DNA from: JAWWBG01 sp033721095
GTDB taxonomy: Bacteria > Actinomycetota > Nitriliruptoria > Nitriliruptorales > Nitriliruptoraceae
Length of the DNA stretch: 8,435 bases
NCBI GenBank assembly: GCA_033721095.1
Contig: JAWWBG010000113.1
Location: 1-8,435, forward strand
Direction: 5' to 3'
A model generated the notes under the pieces. The model saw only the letters and a list, made by a program, of their open reading frames with translations, was not told the origin of the DNA and made no database searches. Each line of letters starts with the position of its first letter. The first letter of the stretch is position 1. Below, one piece after another: positions 1 through 5,681 of the stretch. A program made the translations under genes and the position numbers.

Positions 1-1
1 C

Positions 2-157
2 GGCATCTTCCTGCTCATCGAGGCCGTCCAACAGCTGCGTCGTGAGGCCGGCCAGCGCCAGGCCGGCGAACCGAACGTGGCCTGCGTCAACGGCACCGGC
101 GGCTGGTTCAGCAACGCCAGCACCGCGATTCTCGGCACCAACGCAACGCTCGGCTGA
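2..157 (+). CDS. Thiolase C-terminal fragment (SCPx / lipid-transfer-type acetyl-CoA acetyltransferase), 5' end outside window
   Basis: An open frame enters from the left edge and gives 51 residues before a TGA at 155-157. Two segments look like the end of an SCP2/SCPx-type thiolase. The first is a helix starting GIFLLIEAVQQLRREAG. The second is the closing motif VNGTGGWFSNAS followed by TAILG. In this subfamily the last thiolase motif has an H/N-G-x-G-G form in place of the Cys-x-Gly of classical thiolases, and the fragment fits that pattern. Such proteins act on acyl-CoA or ketoacyl-CoA in side-chain or fatty-acid breakdown, and some members lack normal thiolase chemistry. The catalytic N-terminal Cys region lies outside the window, so activity cannot be judged. 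The gene converges on the next one, with only 12 bases between stop codons. Confidence 0.75.
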   Translation, partial: GIFLLIEAVQQLRREAGQRQAGEPNVACVNGTGGWFSNASTAILGTNATLG

Positions 158-164
158 GTCCGTC

Positions 165-186
165 CGCTGTCACGGCACTGGCAGCG
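165..186 (+). terminator. Small hairpin at a convergent gene junction, possible weak terminator
   Basis: The arms CGCTGTCA (165-172) and TGGCAGCG (179-186) flank a 6-base loop. They pair over 8 positions in plus-strand RNA, with one U-G wobble. The hairpin begins 7 bases after the stop of the thiolase fragment and overlaps the stop codon of the opposite-strand gene. No T-run follows on either side, so it is not a classical intrinsic terminator. Its position between convergent genes is the main argument for a role. Confidence 0.25.
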
Positions 187-730
187 CCATTGCCCGCTGC
201 ACGCTCGCCTCTTCACCCCGCGACGTGATCAGGCCAGCACGGTCGAAGTCGTCGAGAATCCACTCGGCTGGAGCGCATTCGATTCCGGAATACTCCTGCA
301 TTCTCACCTCGACGCTGTATCCGTCGACGGATGGCATTCGCGGACGCGGCGCGTTGTCTGCCAGTTCGAGGCGTTCCAGGTAGCGCTCCCGCTGGATCAG
401 GAGGGCCCGCCAATCGTCGATCCAGCGGTCGAGCGGTGGAGACTCTGCGGCGACCTGGTCTGCGTCGAGCGACTCCAGCGCATCGACGAACTGCGCGAGC
501 GCCCGATTCTCGTCGCCCACCGAGGCGGCCGGGGCTCGATCCGGATCCCCATGTGGCTCGTGCGGGCAGGAGCCATCGATCGCGGCTGCCAGAGCCGCAT
601 TGGCGACGCGGGGGAACATGATGGCGTGCGCCTCACCTGACGCCCGTATGTAGAACCACACCATCGTGAGGTACCCCGCGAGGAGGCTGATTATTAGTCC
701 GCCGACAAGAAGCCATCGTCGTCGTGTCAT
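170..730 (-). CDS. Membrane-anchored hypothetical protein, 186 aa
   Basis: I do not recognise a named function. The N-terminus is MTRRR followed by a hydrophobic helix at about residues 7-27, so the protein is probably anchored by one segment with its bulk outside the cytoplasm; there is no lipobox. The rest is soluble and acidic. It includes an amphipathic helical part at about 72-124 (with WIDDWRALLIQRERYLERL) and a tail with PSVDGYSVEVRMQEYSGIEC and WILDDFDRAGL. Only two cysteines stand out (55 and 152) and could form a disulfide. The start has a plausible GGAG site 8 bases upstream on the minus strand. Its stop lies 12 bases from the convergent thiolase gene. The helix-plus-'WxxDWR' pattern resembles small actinobacterial membrane proteins of unknown function, but this is from memory, not from a search. 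Confidence 0.7.
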   Translation of the reverse strand: MTRRRWLLVGGLIISLLAGYLTMVWFYIRASGEAHAIMFPRVANAALAAAIDGSCPHEPHGDPDRAPAASVGDENRALAQFVDALESLDADQVAAESPPLDRWIDDWRALLIQRERYLERLELADNAPRPRMPSVDGYSVEVRMQEYSGIECAPAEWILDDFDRAGLITSRGEEASVQRAMALPVP

Positions 731-1005
731 GTCCTCAGCTCCGATTCACGAGGTGCGCTCGGCCGGGACGTGGAAGATCACCCTTCCAGTCGAGAAGCAA
801 CCAACCCGGGCCCTCAGGACTCAACGGGCGGACCGTGGCCGCGGTTCGTTCCGAACGCTTGACGCACACAAGGCGTTGCGTCGGGCCGCGCGGTCCGGTG
901 TCTCGGCTTCGGTCTCGTGACCTCGTCGCTCCTCGTTCCTTCTGGATTTCCACAGACAGCTCGGCGGGCGGACTGCGCGTTCCGCACGACCCGTACGGTT
1001 CGAGC
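731..1005. other. Non-coding gap upstream of the PycTM-like gene
   Basis: These 275 bases separate two divergent starts. Frames cross the gap, but none has a family signature or a convincing ribosome-binding site. Minor symmetric elements are present: GTTCG/CGAAC around a 3-base centre (844-856), and GACGCA/TGCGTC around a 10-base centre (861-882). They are too short to call operators. The gap probably carries promoters for both flanking genes. Confidence 0.5.
994..999 (+). promoter_or_regulatory. Candidate -10 element (TACGGT) for a leaderless transcript
   Basis: TACGGT fits the TAnnnT -10 pattern and ends six bases before the ATG at 1006. That would put the transcription start on or next to the A of the start codon. 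No Shine-Dalgarno sequence lies upstream of this ATG, which suits a leaderless message, a common arrangement in actinobacteria. No good -35 box is visible, so the call is tentative. Confidence 0.3.
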
Positions 1006-1446
1006 ATGAGTGAGCGACTCCCGTCTCTGGATCTCTTGCTTGACCTCGTGCAGCGCGAACGGGACAAGCAACTTGCGCATCACGACGCGCTCGACAACAA
1101 GGCAGGGATCGTGCTCGGCTTCGCCGGCCTGCTGATCACGTTCGCGCCGAATGTCTGGGTCGGCTTCCGGATCGCCGGCGTGCTCGCGGCTGCCGGCAGC
1201 ATCGCCCTTGCATTGGCGGCGTTCTGGCCTCGTCGGTTTCCGGTTCTCCAACCGTCGGCCCTCCGTCGCTACCTCCGCGCCGAGGAGTCGTTCACGCGCC
1301 TCACGGTCCATGACACCTTCGAGGATTTCGTGAACGAGGGCAGCGACATCCTCCAGGCGAAGGGCCGCCGACTCGGGCGTGCGCTTGCCCTCCTGTCCCT
1401 CGCGGCGACCGTGCTGGCGCTCGGTATCGTGGTGGAGACGCTGTGA
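1006..1446 (+). CDS. Three-helix membrane protein, PycTM/SLATT-like, 146 aa
   Basis: The start is placed at ATG 1006 (MSERLPSLDL), although the frame is open further upstream, because the upstream translation is Arg/Ser/Pro-rich and featureless. Residues 8-30 form an amphipathic helix ending in the motif D27-x-x-D30-N-K32-A. TM1 spans about 33-48 and TM2 about 54-73. A soluble helical stretch follows (about 85-122, with RAEESFTRL and EGSDILQAKGRRLG), then TM3 at about 123-143. An Asp-x-Lys-Ala-type motif leading into a TM pair, then a helical linker and a last TM, is the layout of PycTM (Pycsar effector) and related SLATT-type membrane proteins. No nucleotide cyclase or other signal-making enzyme is in the window, so a defence role is not shown. 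It may be a stand-alone membrane protein of unknown function. A mini-ORF follows directly, with its ribosome-binding site on this gene's stop codon. Confidence 0.7.
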   Translation: MSERLPSLDLLLDLVQRERDKQLAHHDALDNKAGIVLGFAGLLITFAPNVWVGFRIAGVLAAAGSIALALAAFWPRRFPVLQPSALRRYLRAEESFTRLTVHDTFEDFVNEGSDILQAKGRRLGRALALLSLAATVLALGIVVETL

Positions 1447-1457
1447 GGAGCGACCCC

Positions 1458-1598
1458 ATGCCGGAGCCGAAGGGTGAGGACAAGCCGCATGTTCCCCCGC
1501 CTCCGCCGCGGCAGCCCGACGACTCCCTCAAGGGCTACATCGAGCGGGGCAACACCTCGCGTCCCGAGGCCGAGAAGCGAACGACAGAAGGCCGCTGA
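1458..1598 (+). CDS. Small Pro-rich/charged hypothetical protein, 46 aa
   Basis: A short open frame starts at ATG 1458, 11 bases after the preceding stop. A strong GAGGAG site (1445-1450) overlaps that stop codon and sits 7 bases before the ATG, an arrangement typical of translational coupling. The product starts MPEPKGEDKP, continues with a run of five prolines (HVPPPPPRQP), and ends with GYIERGN and a charged tail finishing in EGR. It is very hydrophilic, has no membrane segment or cysteine, and is probably disordered. The ribosome-binding site and tight spacing are the evidence for a real gene. Function is unknown; co-expression with the membrane protein suggests a shared role. It could still be a chance ORF. 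Confidence 0.55.
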   Translation: MPEPKGEDKPHVPPPPPRQPDDSLKGYIERGNTSRPEAEKRTTEGR

Positions 1599-1676
1599 TC
1601 CACGTCCGCTCTCGTTCAGACAGGCGCCGCACTCGCGCGATCCTCACCTCGGCTTCTCGCCCCGTCGGCCAGTCGA

Positions 1677-2426
1677 CTAGCGGCCCTTCCAGTTCGGTGG
1701 GCGCTTCTCGAAGAAGGCCGTGACGCCCTCGATCACATCCTCGGTTGCCAGCAGCCGTTCGTGTGCCGCATCGGAGCGCTCCCACGCGTCGGTCTCGTCG
1801 CCAGCGACCTCGTGGTTGACCAGCGCCAGGGCCTCACGGACGGCGACCGGAGCGTTGGCCGTGATCCGTCCGGCCAGTTCGAGTGCGGCGTCCAACGCCT
1901 GGCCCTGCGCCACCACGTGGTTGACGAGGCCGATCCGTTCGGCCCGCTCGGCCGTGATGGGGTCACCGGTCAACAACATTTCACGGGCGACGTTGGGCGG
2001 GATGAACCGGTGGATGCGGATGGCGCCACCGAAGTCCGGCATCAGGCCGCGCTTGACCTCGGGGAACGCAAAGGACGCCTCGGACGACGCAACCACCATG
2101 TCGCAGCAGAGCACGAGTTCGAGGCCGCCGCCGACGGCGTAGCCCTCGACGGCGGCGATGAGCGGCTTGGTTCGATGACGGCGGATGAGGCCAGCGATGC
2201 CGCCTCGTTCGGTCGGCTCGCCCGGGCCCTCGCCCAGGTCGGCGCCGGCGCAGAAGACGTCGGGTCCTCCTGTGAGGACGCCGACCAGCAGGTCATCGTC
2301 GTCCTCGAGCACGTTCATGGCAGCATCCAGCCCGGACGTCAGCTCGGGGTTGATGGCATTGCGCTTCGCGGGACGGTCGAGGGTGATGACCAGCACGCGG
2401 TCGTCACGTTTGGTACGGACACTCAC
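1677..2426 (-). CDS. Enoyl-CoA hydratase/isomerase family protein (crotonase), 249 aa
   Basis: This is a crotonase-fold protein of normal length for the family. It would add water to, or shift the double bond of, an enoyl-CoA in beta-oxidation-like breakdown. The oxyanion-hole segment FCAGADLGE is at 58-66, and GYAVGGGLEL at 95-104 supplies Glu103. SFAFPEVKRG supplies Glu123, exactly 20 residues on; this matches the two catalytic glutamates of rat mitochondrial enoyl-CoA hydratase (Glu144/Glu164). The usual PGAGG turn is PDFGG here (130-134), so the substrate may be unusual. The family also includes isomerases, dehalogenases and hydrolases, so the exact reaction is open. The start is a GTG with AAGGA 8 bases upstream. 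The gene lies 17 bases after the GNAT gene and is probably last in the operon that begins with the AurF gene. It ends 78 bases from the convergent mini-ORF. Confidence 0.9.
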   Translation of the reverse strand: MSVRTKRDDRVLVITLDRPAKRNAINPELTSGLDAAMNVLEDDDDLLVGVLTGGPDVFCAGADLGEGPGEPTERGGIAGLIRRHRTKPLIAAVEGYAVGGGLELVLCCDMVVASSEASFAFPEVKRGLMPDFGGAIRIHRFIPPNVAREMLLTGDPITAERAERIGLVNHVVAQGQALDAALELAGRITANAPVAVREALALVNHEVAGDETDAWERSDAAHERLLATEDVIEGVTAFFEKRPPNWKGR

Positions 2427-2443
2427 GAAGACGTTCCTTCTCT

Positions 2444-3196
2444 TCAGACGGGGCGACGGACGACGGTGTCGCGGGCCCGCTGACGCACAGGCTCGAAACC
2501 ACGTTCGTCGTACAGCGAGCGGGGACCCCGAAAACCCCCCGCATCACCCTCGCGATCCTCGGTGAAGGGGTAGCCCTCGGCCCAGCCCGCCCCACGCGAG
2601 GCAGCGTCGGCGAGCACGCGGTCCAGCAGCGCGGCGGCGATGCCGTGCCGGCGGTAGGGCGGGGCGATGATGAAACACGACACGCCAACGACCTGCTCGC
2701 CGGGAGGATCCTCCTCCTCGCCCGTATGCAGCGTGTACTCGGCGCGCATCGACGCGTTCACCCAACCGGCGGGTCGCCCGTCGACGTACGCCAGGTACCC
2801 GAAGGAGCTGCCGCTTCCCAGCCGTCGACGCATCGCGTTTCGGTTCTTCTGTGAGGGGGGCACATCGTCCTCCGGCGCTCCCCGGACGGCGACGTGGGGT
2901 TCCAGGCAGTAGCACCCCGCCCACTCGGGATTGCCGACGTGGGCATCGTGGTCGAAGAACGCCGCCCAGTCGTCCAGGCGGTCGTCGGTGACGGGATGGA
3001 TCGTCAGCTCGCCCAGCTCGGCCAGCCGCTCGGAGGGACCTGTCAGTCGCTGGGTCGCCTCCGCGTAGTTGCGGATCTCCTGGTCACCGTCCGGCACGTC
3101 GTGGCTGCCGCGGACATGTGCAAGAAGTTGATCGCCGAGGTCGTCCACGTCGTCGCCCTCGACGGGCGCACCGCACGCGAAGCATGCCAACCGCAC
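2444..3196 (-). CDS. GNAT-family N-acetyltransferase with an N-terminal Cys2His2-like module, 250 aa
   Basis: The C-terminal half is a GNAT acetyltransferase, which moves an acetyl group from acetyl-CoA to an amine. A beta strand VVGVSCFIIAPP (169-180) leads into the acetyl-CoA pyrophosphate loop YRRHGIA (181-187) and its helix. SLYDERGFEPV (228-237) is the usual C-terminal GNAT motif. Residues 1-50 are extra: Cys5-x2-Cys8 and His27-x4-His32 could bind one zinc, somewhat like DUF1059-type small domains. A link rich in acidic residues follows, then a Cys-containing part (GCYCLEP, 94-100). The start is a GTG, preceded only by a weak GGACGG-like site. An in-frame TGA, the stop of the AurF gene, lies 48 bases upstream and limits the choices. 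The substrate is unknown. The position between an AurF-type oxygenase and a crotonase suggests action on an amine or CoA-linked metabolite, or self-resistance; this is inference. Confidence 0.8.
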   Translation of the reverse strand: MRLACFACGAPVEGDDVDDLGDQLLAHVRGSHDVPDGDQEIRNYAEATQRLTGPSERLAELGELTIHPVTDDRLDDWAAFFDHDAHVGNPEWAGCYCLEPHVAVRGAPEDDVPPSQKNRNAMRRRLGSGSSFGYLAYVDGRPAGWVNASMRAEYTLHTGEEEDPPGEQVVGVSCFIIAPPYRRHGIAAALLDRVLADAASRGAGWAEGYPFTEDREGDAGGFRGPRSLYDERGFEPVRQRARDTVVRRPV

Positions 3197-3244
3197 GCGC
3201 CGAATCCGTCCGTCGTCCAGCGGAGAACGTACGCGCGGCGGCGC

Positions 3245-4237
3245 TCAGGCGGCCTCGGGCTGGACGGGGCGACCCGCGGGCTTGCGGTCGTCGTCCCAGA
3301 GGCCGACCAGGCGCCAGACGAGCTTGCCGGCAGGGGTGAGGAACCCCTTGTCCGCGGCCATCTTGCGTGTCCGGCGCACCGAGTCCTTGAGCAGCTGGCG
3401 CGAGTGCGGGTGGCGCTTGACCCTCCGCAGCTCGCGGCGGGGCATGTCGAGGTCCCGACGCAGTCCCTCGGACGGGTTGAGCATCAGCCGCGTCATGATC
3501 CCGAGGATCACCGGCGTCAGGACGCTCATGATCTCGCGGCGCACCGGCCCGATGTCGTCGACGTGGTTGTCGATGTAGTGCTTGGCGAACGAGATGTGCC
3601 GCGCTTCCTCGTGGGTGTGGATCTGGACGATCTTCTCCACGAGCGGATGGTTGTTGGGCTCCCGCAGCTGCTGGCGTTGGGCGTGGTCGATGGGCTCTTC
3701 GCCGCCGAGCACGAACACGAAGAAGAGCTCAGGGAACACGATCGCGATCGGCACGACGAGGTTGTCGAGGACCAGCCGGATCCAGATCGGCATCCCGAGC
3801 GGGTTCTGGCCGGTCCGGTTCACGAACTCCTGGAACATGAGGGAGTGCTGGGACTCCTCCATGATCTCGTGGTGGAGGTACCGGAAGGTCGGGTCACCGT
3901 TCGGCGCCCAGGCCGCGTGCAGCAGCAGGCCGCGCTGGAGCCCGTTCTCGAAGTGCATGCCCATGCGCATGGCGTCGACGATGTACTTGAGCCCCAACCG
4001 GGACTTGTCGTCCTCGGACAACCGTCGGTACCAGTCGTTGTCGAGGAGGCCCTTCAGCGACGTGACCTGGAACCGGGGGTCGGTCGGGTCGATCTGGAGG
4101 TCGGTCGCGTCCCAGTCAATGTCGACGTAGGCGTCTGCCTGGTCGTCGAGGGACAGTTCGTTCAGCCGCGAGATGATCGCGAGGAACGACTCGTTGACGT
4201 CCTCGGGGTGGATCTGCTGGGTCGTACGCGGCGCCAT
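3245..4237 (-). CDS. AurF-family di-iron oxygenase (ferritin-like), 330 aa
   Basis: AurF-family proteins are soluble di-iron enzymes; the best known oxidises the amino group of p-aminobenzoate to a nitro group. Likely iron ligands, numbered from the chosen start, are Glu97 (HFENGLQRG), Glu128 and His131 (HHEIMEESQHSLMF), probably Glu170 (FPELF), and His207, Glu211, His214 in IHTHEEARHISFA. The H-x3-E-x2-H spacing matches the C-terminal ligand set of AurF. A hydrophobic helix pair (about 148-178) carries one of these ligands, so it is probably core rather than membrane. The ATG at 4237 is chosen because AGGAG lies 7 bases upstream. The frame is open to an ATG at 4285, but that codon sits inside the likely -10 box, so it should not be in the mRNA. 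The gene probably heads an operon with the GNAT and crotonase genes and is divergent from a MerR regulator. Many family members are not N-oxygenases, so the substrate is open. Confidence 0.85.
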   Translation of the reverse strand: MAPRTTQQIHPEDVNESFLAIISRLNELSLDDQADAYVDIDWDATDLQIDPTDPRFQVTSLKGLLDNDWYRRLSEDDKSRLGLKYIVDAMRMGMHFENGLQRGLLLHAAWAPNGDPTFRYLHHEIMEESQHSLMFQEFVNRTGQNPLGMPIWIRLVLDNLVVPIAIVFPELFFVFVLGGEEPIDHAQRQQLREPNNHPLVEKIVQIHTHEEARHISFAKHYIDNHVDDIGPVRREIMSVLTPVILGIMTRLMLNPSEGLRRDLDMPRRELRRVKRHPHSRQLLKDSVRRTRKMAADKGFLTPAGKLVWRLVGLWDDDRKPAGRPVQPEAA

Positions 4238-4244
4238 TGCCGTG

Positions 4245-4249
4245 CTCCT
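4245..4249 (-). promoter_or_regulatory. Ribosome-binding site that fixes the AurF-family start
   Basis: AGGAG on the minus strand (CTCCT on plus) lies 7 bases before the ATG at 4237. It supports the shorter, 330-residue start over the in-frame ATG 16 codons upstream. Confidence 0.75.
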
Positions 4250-4268
4250 GCTCGGGTGCCCGCAGTGC

Positions 4269-4297
4269 TTGCAGGAGTTAATCATACAGAAAATGAT
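4269..4297 (+). promoter_or_regulatory. Possible plus-strand promoter for the MerR gene (overlapping the AurF promoter)
   Basis: TTGCAG (4269-4274) and AATGAT (4292-4297) are 17 bases apart. RNA would start near 4304, just before the inverted repeat. This competes with the alternative of a -10 element TACTCT (4328-4333), which would give a leaderless transcript. The sequence alone does not decide between them. Confidence 0.3.
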
Positions 4298-4308
4298 GTC
4301 ACATGCAA
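4281..4308 (-). promoter_or_regulatory. Sigma70-like promoter for the AurF operon
   Basis: On the minus strand TTGCAT (4303-4308) and TATGAT (4281-4286) are separated by 16 bases, close to TTGACA/TATAAT. The stretch is AT-rich against a GC-rich background. It would start RNA near 4274, giving an untranslated leader of about 35-40 bases that contains the AGGAG site. The -35 box overlaps the left end of the inverted repeat at 4306-4335, so a bound regulator could act on it directly. Confidence 0.6.
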
Positions 4309-4335
4309 GAGTGCGTCACCGCTGACGTACTCTTG
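4306..4335. repeat. 13-bp inverted repeat, likely regulator operator
   Basis: The left arm CAAGAGTGCGTCA (4306-4318) and the right arm TGACGTACTCTTG (4323-4335) match as an inverted repeat at 12 of 13 positions around a 4-base centre. It lies between the divergent AurF and MerR genes, overlaps the AurF -35 box, and ends 4 bases before the MerR start codon. Size and position fit a dimer-binding site, most simply for the adjacent MerR-family protein controlling both genes. A hairpin in the regulator's leader RNA is the alternative. Confidence 0.65.
4328..4333 (+). promoter_or_regulatory. Candidate -10 element (TACTCT) for a leaderless MerR transcript
   Basis: TACTCT fits TAnnnT and ends six bases before the ATG at 4340, which would make that A the first base of the RNA. 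No Shine-Dalgarno sequence precedes this ATG. The element lies inside the right arm of the inverted repeat, so binding there would block the regulator's own transcription. No clear -35 is seen. Confidence 0.3.
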
Positions 4336-4339
4336 GCCC

Positions 4340-5092
4340 ATGCGATGGCGAATCGACGAACTGGCACAGAAGGTCGGGGTGACCTCTCGCAACATCCGTG
4401 CCTACCAGGCCCAGAAGCTGCTGCCGGCGCCCGAGCTCGAGGGCCGAACCGGTTGGTACACGCAGGAGCACGTCGACCGCCTTGAGCTGATCAACGACCT
4501 CCAGGAGCGCGGGTTCTCGCTGGCAGCCATCCGTGCCACGTTCCGTGCCTGGGAGCAGGGCGGCGGCCTCACCCAGCTGATCGGGATCCGCCACTTCTTC
4601 AGCAACCCGATGAGCACCGAGTCGCCCCAGCGCTACGAACGCGTCGAGCTCCGCGAGCTGTTCAACACGGGTCCGGATGACGAGGACGAGTTGCTGTCGC
4701 GGGCGGTCGAGGTCGGCGTCCTCGATGCACTTCCCGACGGCAGCTACGAGGCGACCAGTCCCATGGTCATCGAGACGGCGGCTGAGCTGGTGCGGGACGG
4801 CATTCCGCTCCAGGACCTGCTCGACGAGGTCGAACCGCTCCGGGCCGAGGTTGCGCCGATTGCCGACCGGTTCATCCGGCTCGTCGACGACCACCTGTTG
4901 TGGAAGTTCGAGGACCCGAACGTGTCCCCGGAGGAGATCGAGACCACGGTGGCCGCGCTCCACCGCCTGCGCCCCGTGGCGACCGAGATCGTCCGGCCCT
5001 TCCTTGCCGAGGAACTCACGCGCGCGATCGAGGAACGGCTGGCCCAGCACATGGAGCGTCAGCAGGACGCCGGCCACCGCGCCGACGACTGA
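4340..5092 (+). CDS. MerR-family transcriptional regulator, 250 aa
   Basis: The N-terminus is a MerR-type winged helix-turn-helix. It has RIDELAQKVGVTSRNIRAYQ at residues 4-23, the wing LLPAPELEGRTGWYTQEHVDRL at about 27-48, and a second helical part LINDLQERGFSLAAIRATF. The protein is long for a MerR regulator: about 170 residues follow the DNA-binding part, all-helical in appearance and rich in Glu/Leu, with no match I recognise. There is no cysteine anywhere, so it is unlikely to be a metal or redox sensor of the CueR/SoxR kind; a small organic or acyl ligand is more likely. The frame is open far upstream, but that part is antisense to the AurF and GNAT genes and is not coding. ATG 4340 begins exactly at the MerR domain. 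The gene is divergent from the AurF operon, and its stop is 3 bases from the convergent GNAT gene. Confidence 0.88.
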   Translation: MRWRIDELAQKVGVTSRNIRAYQAQKLLPAPELEGRTGWYTQEHVDRLELINDLQERGFSLAAIRATFRAWEQGGGLTQLIGIRHFFSNPMSTESPQRYERVELRELFNTGPDDEDELLSRAVEVGVLDALPDGSYEATSPMVIETAAELVRDGIPLQDLLDEVEPLRAEVAPIADRFIRLVDDHLLWKFEDPNVSPEEIETTVAALHRLRPVATEIVRPFLAEELTRAIEERLAQHMERQQDAGHRADD

Positions 5093-5095
5093 GGC

Positions 5096-5680
5096 TCAGC
5101 GCAACGGCTGCCGCAGCGCCCAGACCTCGAGGTTGGAGACCTCAACCGTCCAGTGGTCGATGAGGTCGTAGCCGAGGCGTTGGTAGAGCGCGACGTTGTT
5201 CGGGTTTTCGGTCCGCAGGACGACGGAGCGGAACCCGGCAGCGGCGGCGGCGTCGGACACGGCCGCAACGCACTGGCGGCCGAGGCCGGTGCCACGTGAC
5301 GCGGGCGTCGTCCCGACGGCCATGAGGTAGGCGTCGGTGGGGCCGATGTGGGGGCGCATCCGTCGATCGACCGGTTCCTCGTGCCGTTGGAGCCGGCGTG
5401 CGGCGTCGAGGCCAAGCCACAACGGCGCGGCTGCCAGGCCCGAGCGCAGGGCGTCAGCGACGCCGATCGTGAAGTGATCGGGATCCGTCCAACAGACGAC
5501 GGCGGCACCGTCCTCGATCTCGATGACACCACCGTGACGAGCGCAGTGGCGCAGCGAGCCGGCGAACAGCTTCGGCAGCGCGCGGGCGCGGCGGTCCTCA
5601 TCGGGGATTGCCCACGAGAACAGGGGGTCGTCGTGGAACGCGGTGCCGAGCACGGCGCCGGCCCTGCGGACGTCGGTCAT
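5096..5680 (-). CDS. GNAT-family N-acetyltransferase, 194 aa
   Basis: This is a single-domain GNAT protein. It has an N-terminal AFHDDPLFSWAIPDEDRR segment (14-31), common in one actinobacterial GNAT subgroup. A core strand AYLMAVGTTPASRGTGLG (117-134) contains the acetyl-CoA loop R129-G-T-G-L-G134. TENPNNVALYQRLGYDL (157-173) is the typical closing motif. The ATG at 5680 is chosen because it follows the thiolase stop by one base (TGA-G-ATG). The longer open frame reads backward through the thiolase gene with an Ala/Pro-rich, non-GNAT sequence. The one-base spacing implies translational coupling with the thiolase. No strong ribosome-binding site is seen, which suits coupling. Substrate unknown. 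The stop is 3 bases from that of the convergent MerR gene. Confidence 0.87.
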   Translation of the reverse strand: MTDVRRAGAVLGTAFHDDPLFSWAIPDEDRRARALPKLFAGSLRHCARHGGVIEIEDGAAVVCWTDPDHFTIGVADALRSGLAAAPLWLGLDAARRLQRHEEPVDRRMRPHIGPTDAYLMAVGTTPASRGTGLGRQCVAAVSDAAAAAGFRSVVLRTENPNNVALYQRLGYDLIDHWTVEVSNLEVWALRQPLR

Positions 5681-5681
5681 C

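Noticed and set aside
1587..1690. Matching GGCCGCT / AGCGGCC segments flanking the 1599-1676 gap, seeming to form a long stem
   Set aside because: Both come from coding ends that finish in Gly-Arg-stop on opposite strands. The loop would be about 80 bases, so this is best seen as coincidence. No terminator-like T-run is present.
1761..2483. A 240-codon plus-strand open frame
   Set aside because: It is antisense to the crotonase, whose active-site glutamates and oxyanion-hole motif are intact.
4238..4285. A longer AurF-family start (ATG at 4285, with CxxC in the extension)
   Set aside because: The ATG lies inside the likely -10 box, and a well-spaced AGGAG precedes the ATG at 4237. The Cys pair in the extension is therefore probably not translated.
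2894..4339. A very long plus-strand open frame (over 480 codons) in frame with and upstream of the MerR gene
   Set aside because: It is antisense to the AurF and GNAT genes, is rich in Val/Asp/Arg/His as expected from the complement of GC-rich coding DNA, and has no domain. The MerR domain begins precisely at ATG 4340.
5089..5099. CTGAG-G-CTCAG palindrome at the MerR/GNAT convergent junction
   Set aside because: It is produced by two TGA stop codons facing each other three bases apart. A 1-base loop cannot form a hairpin.
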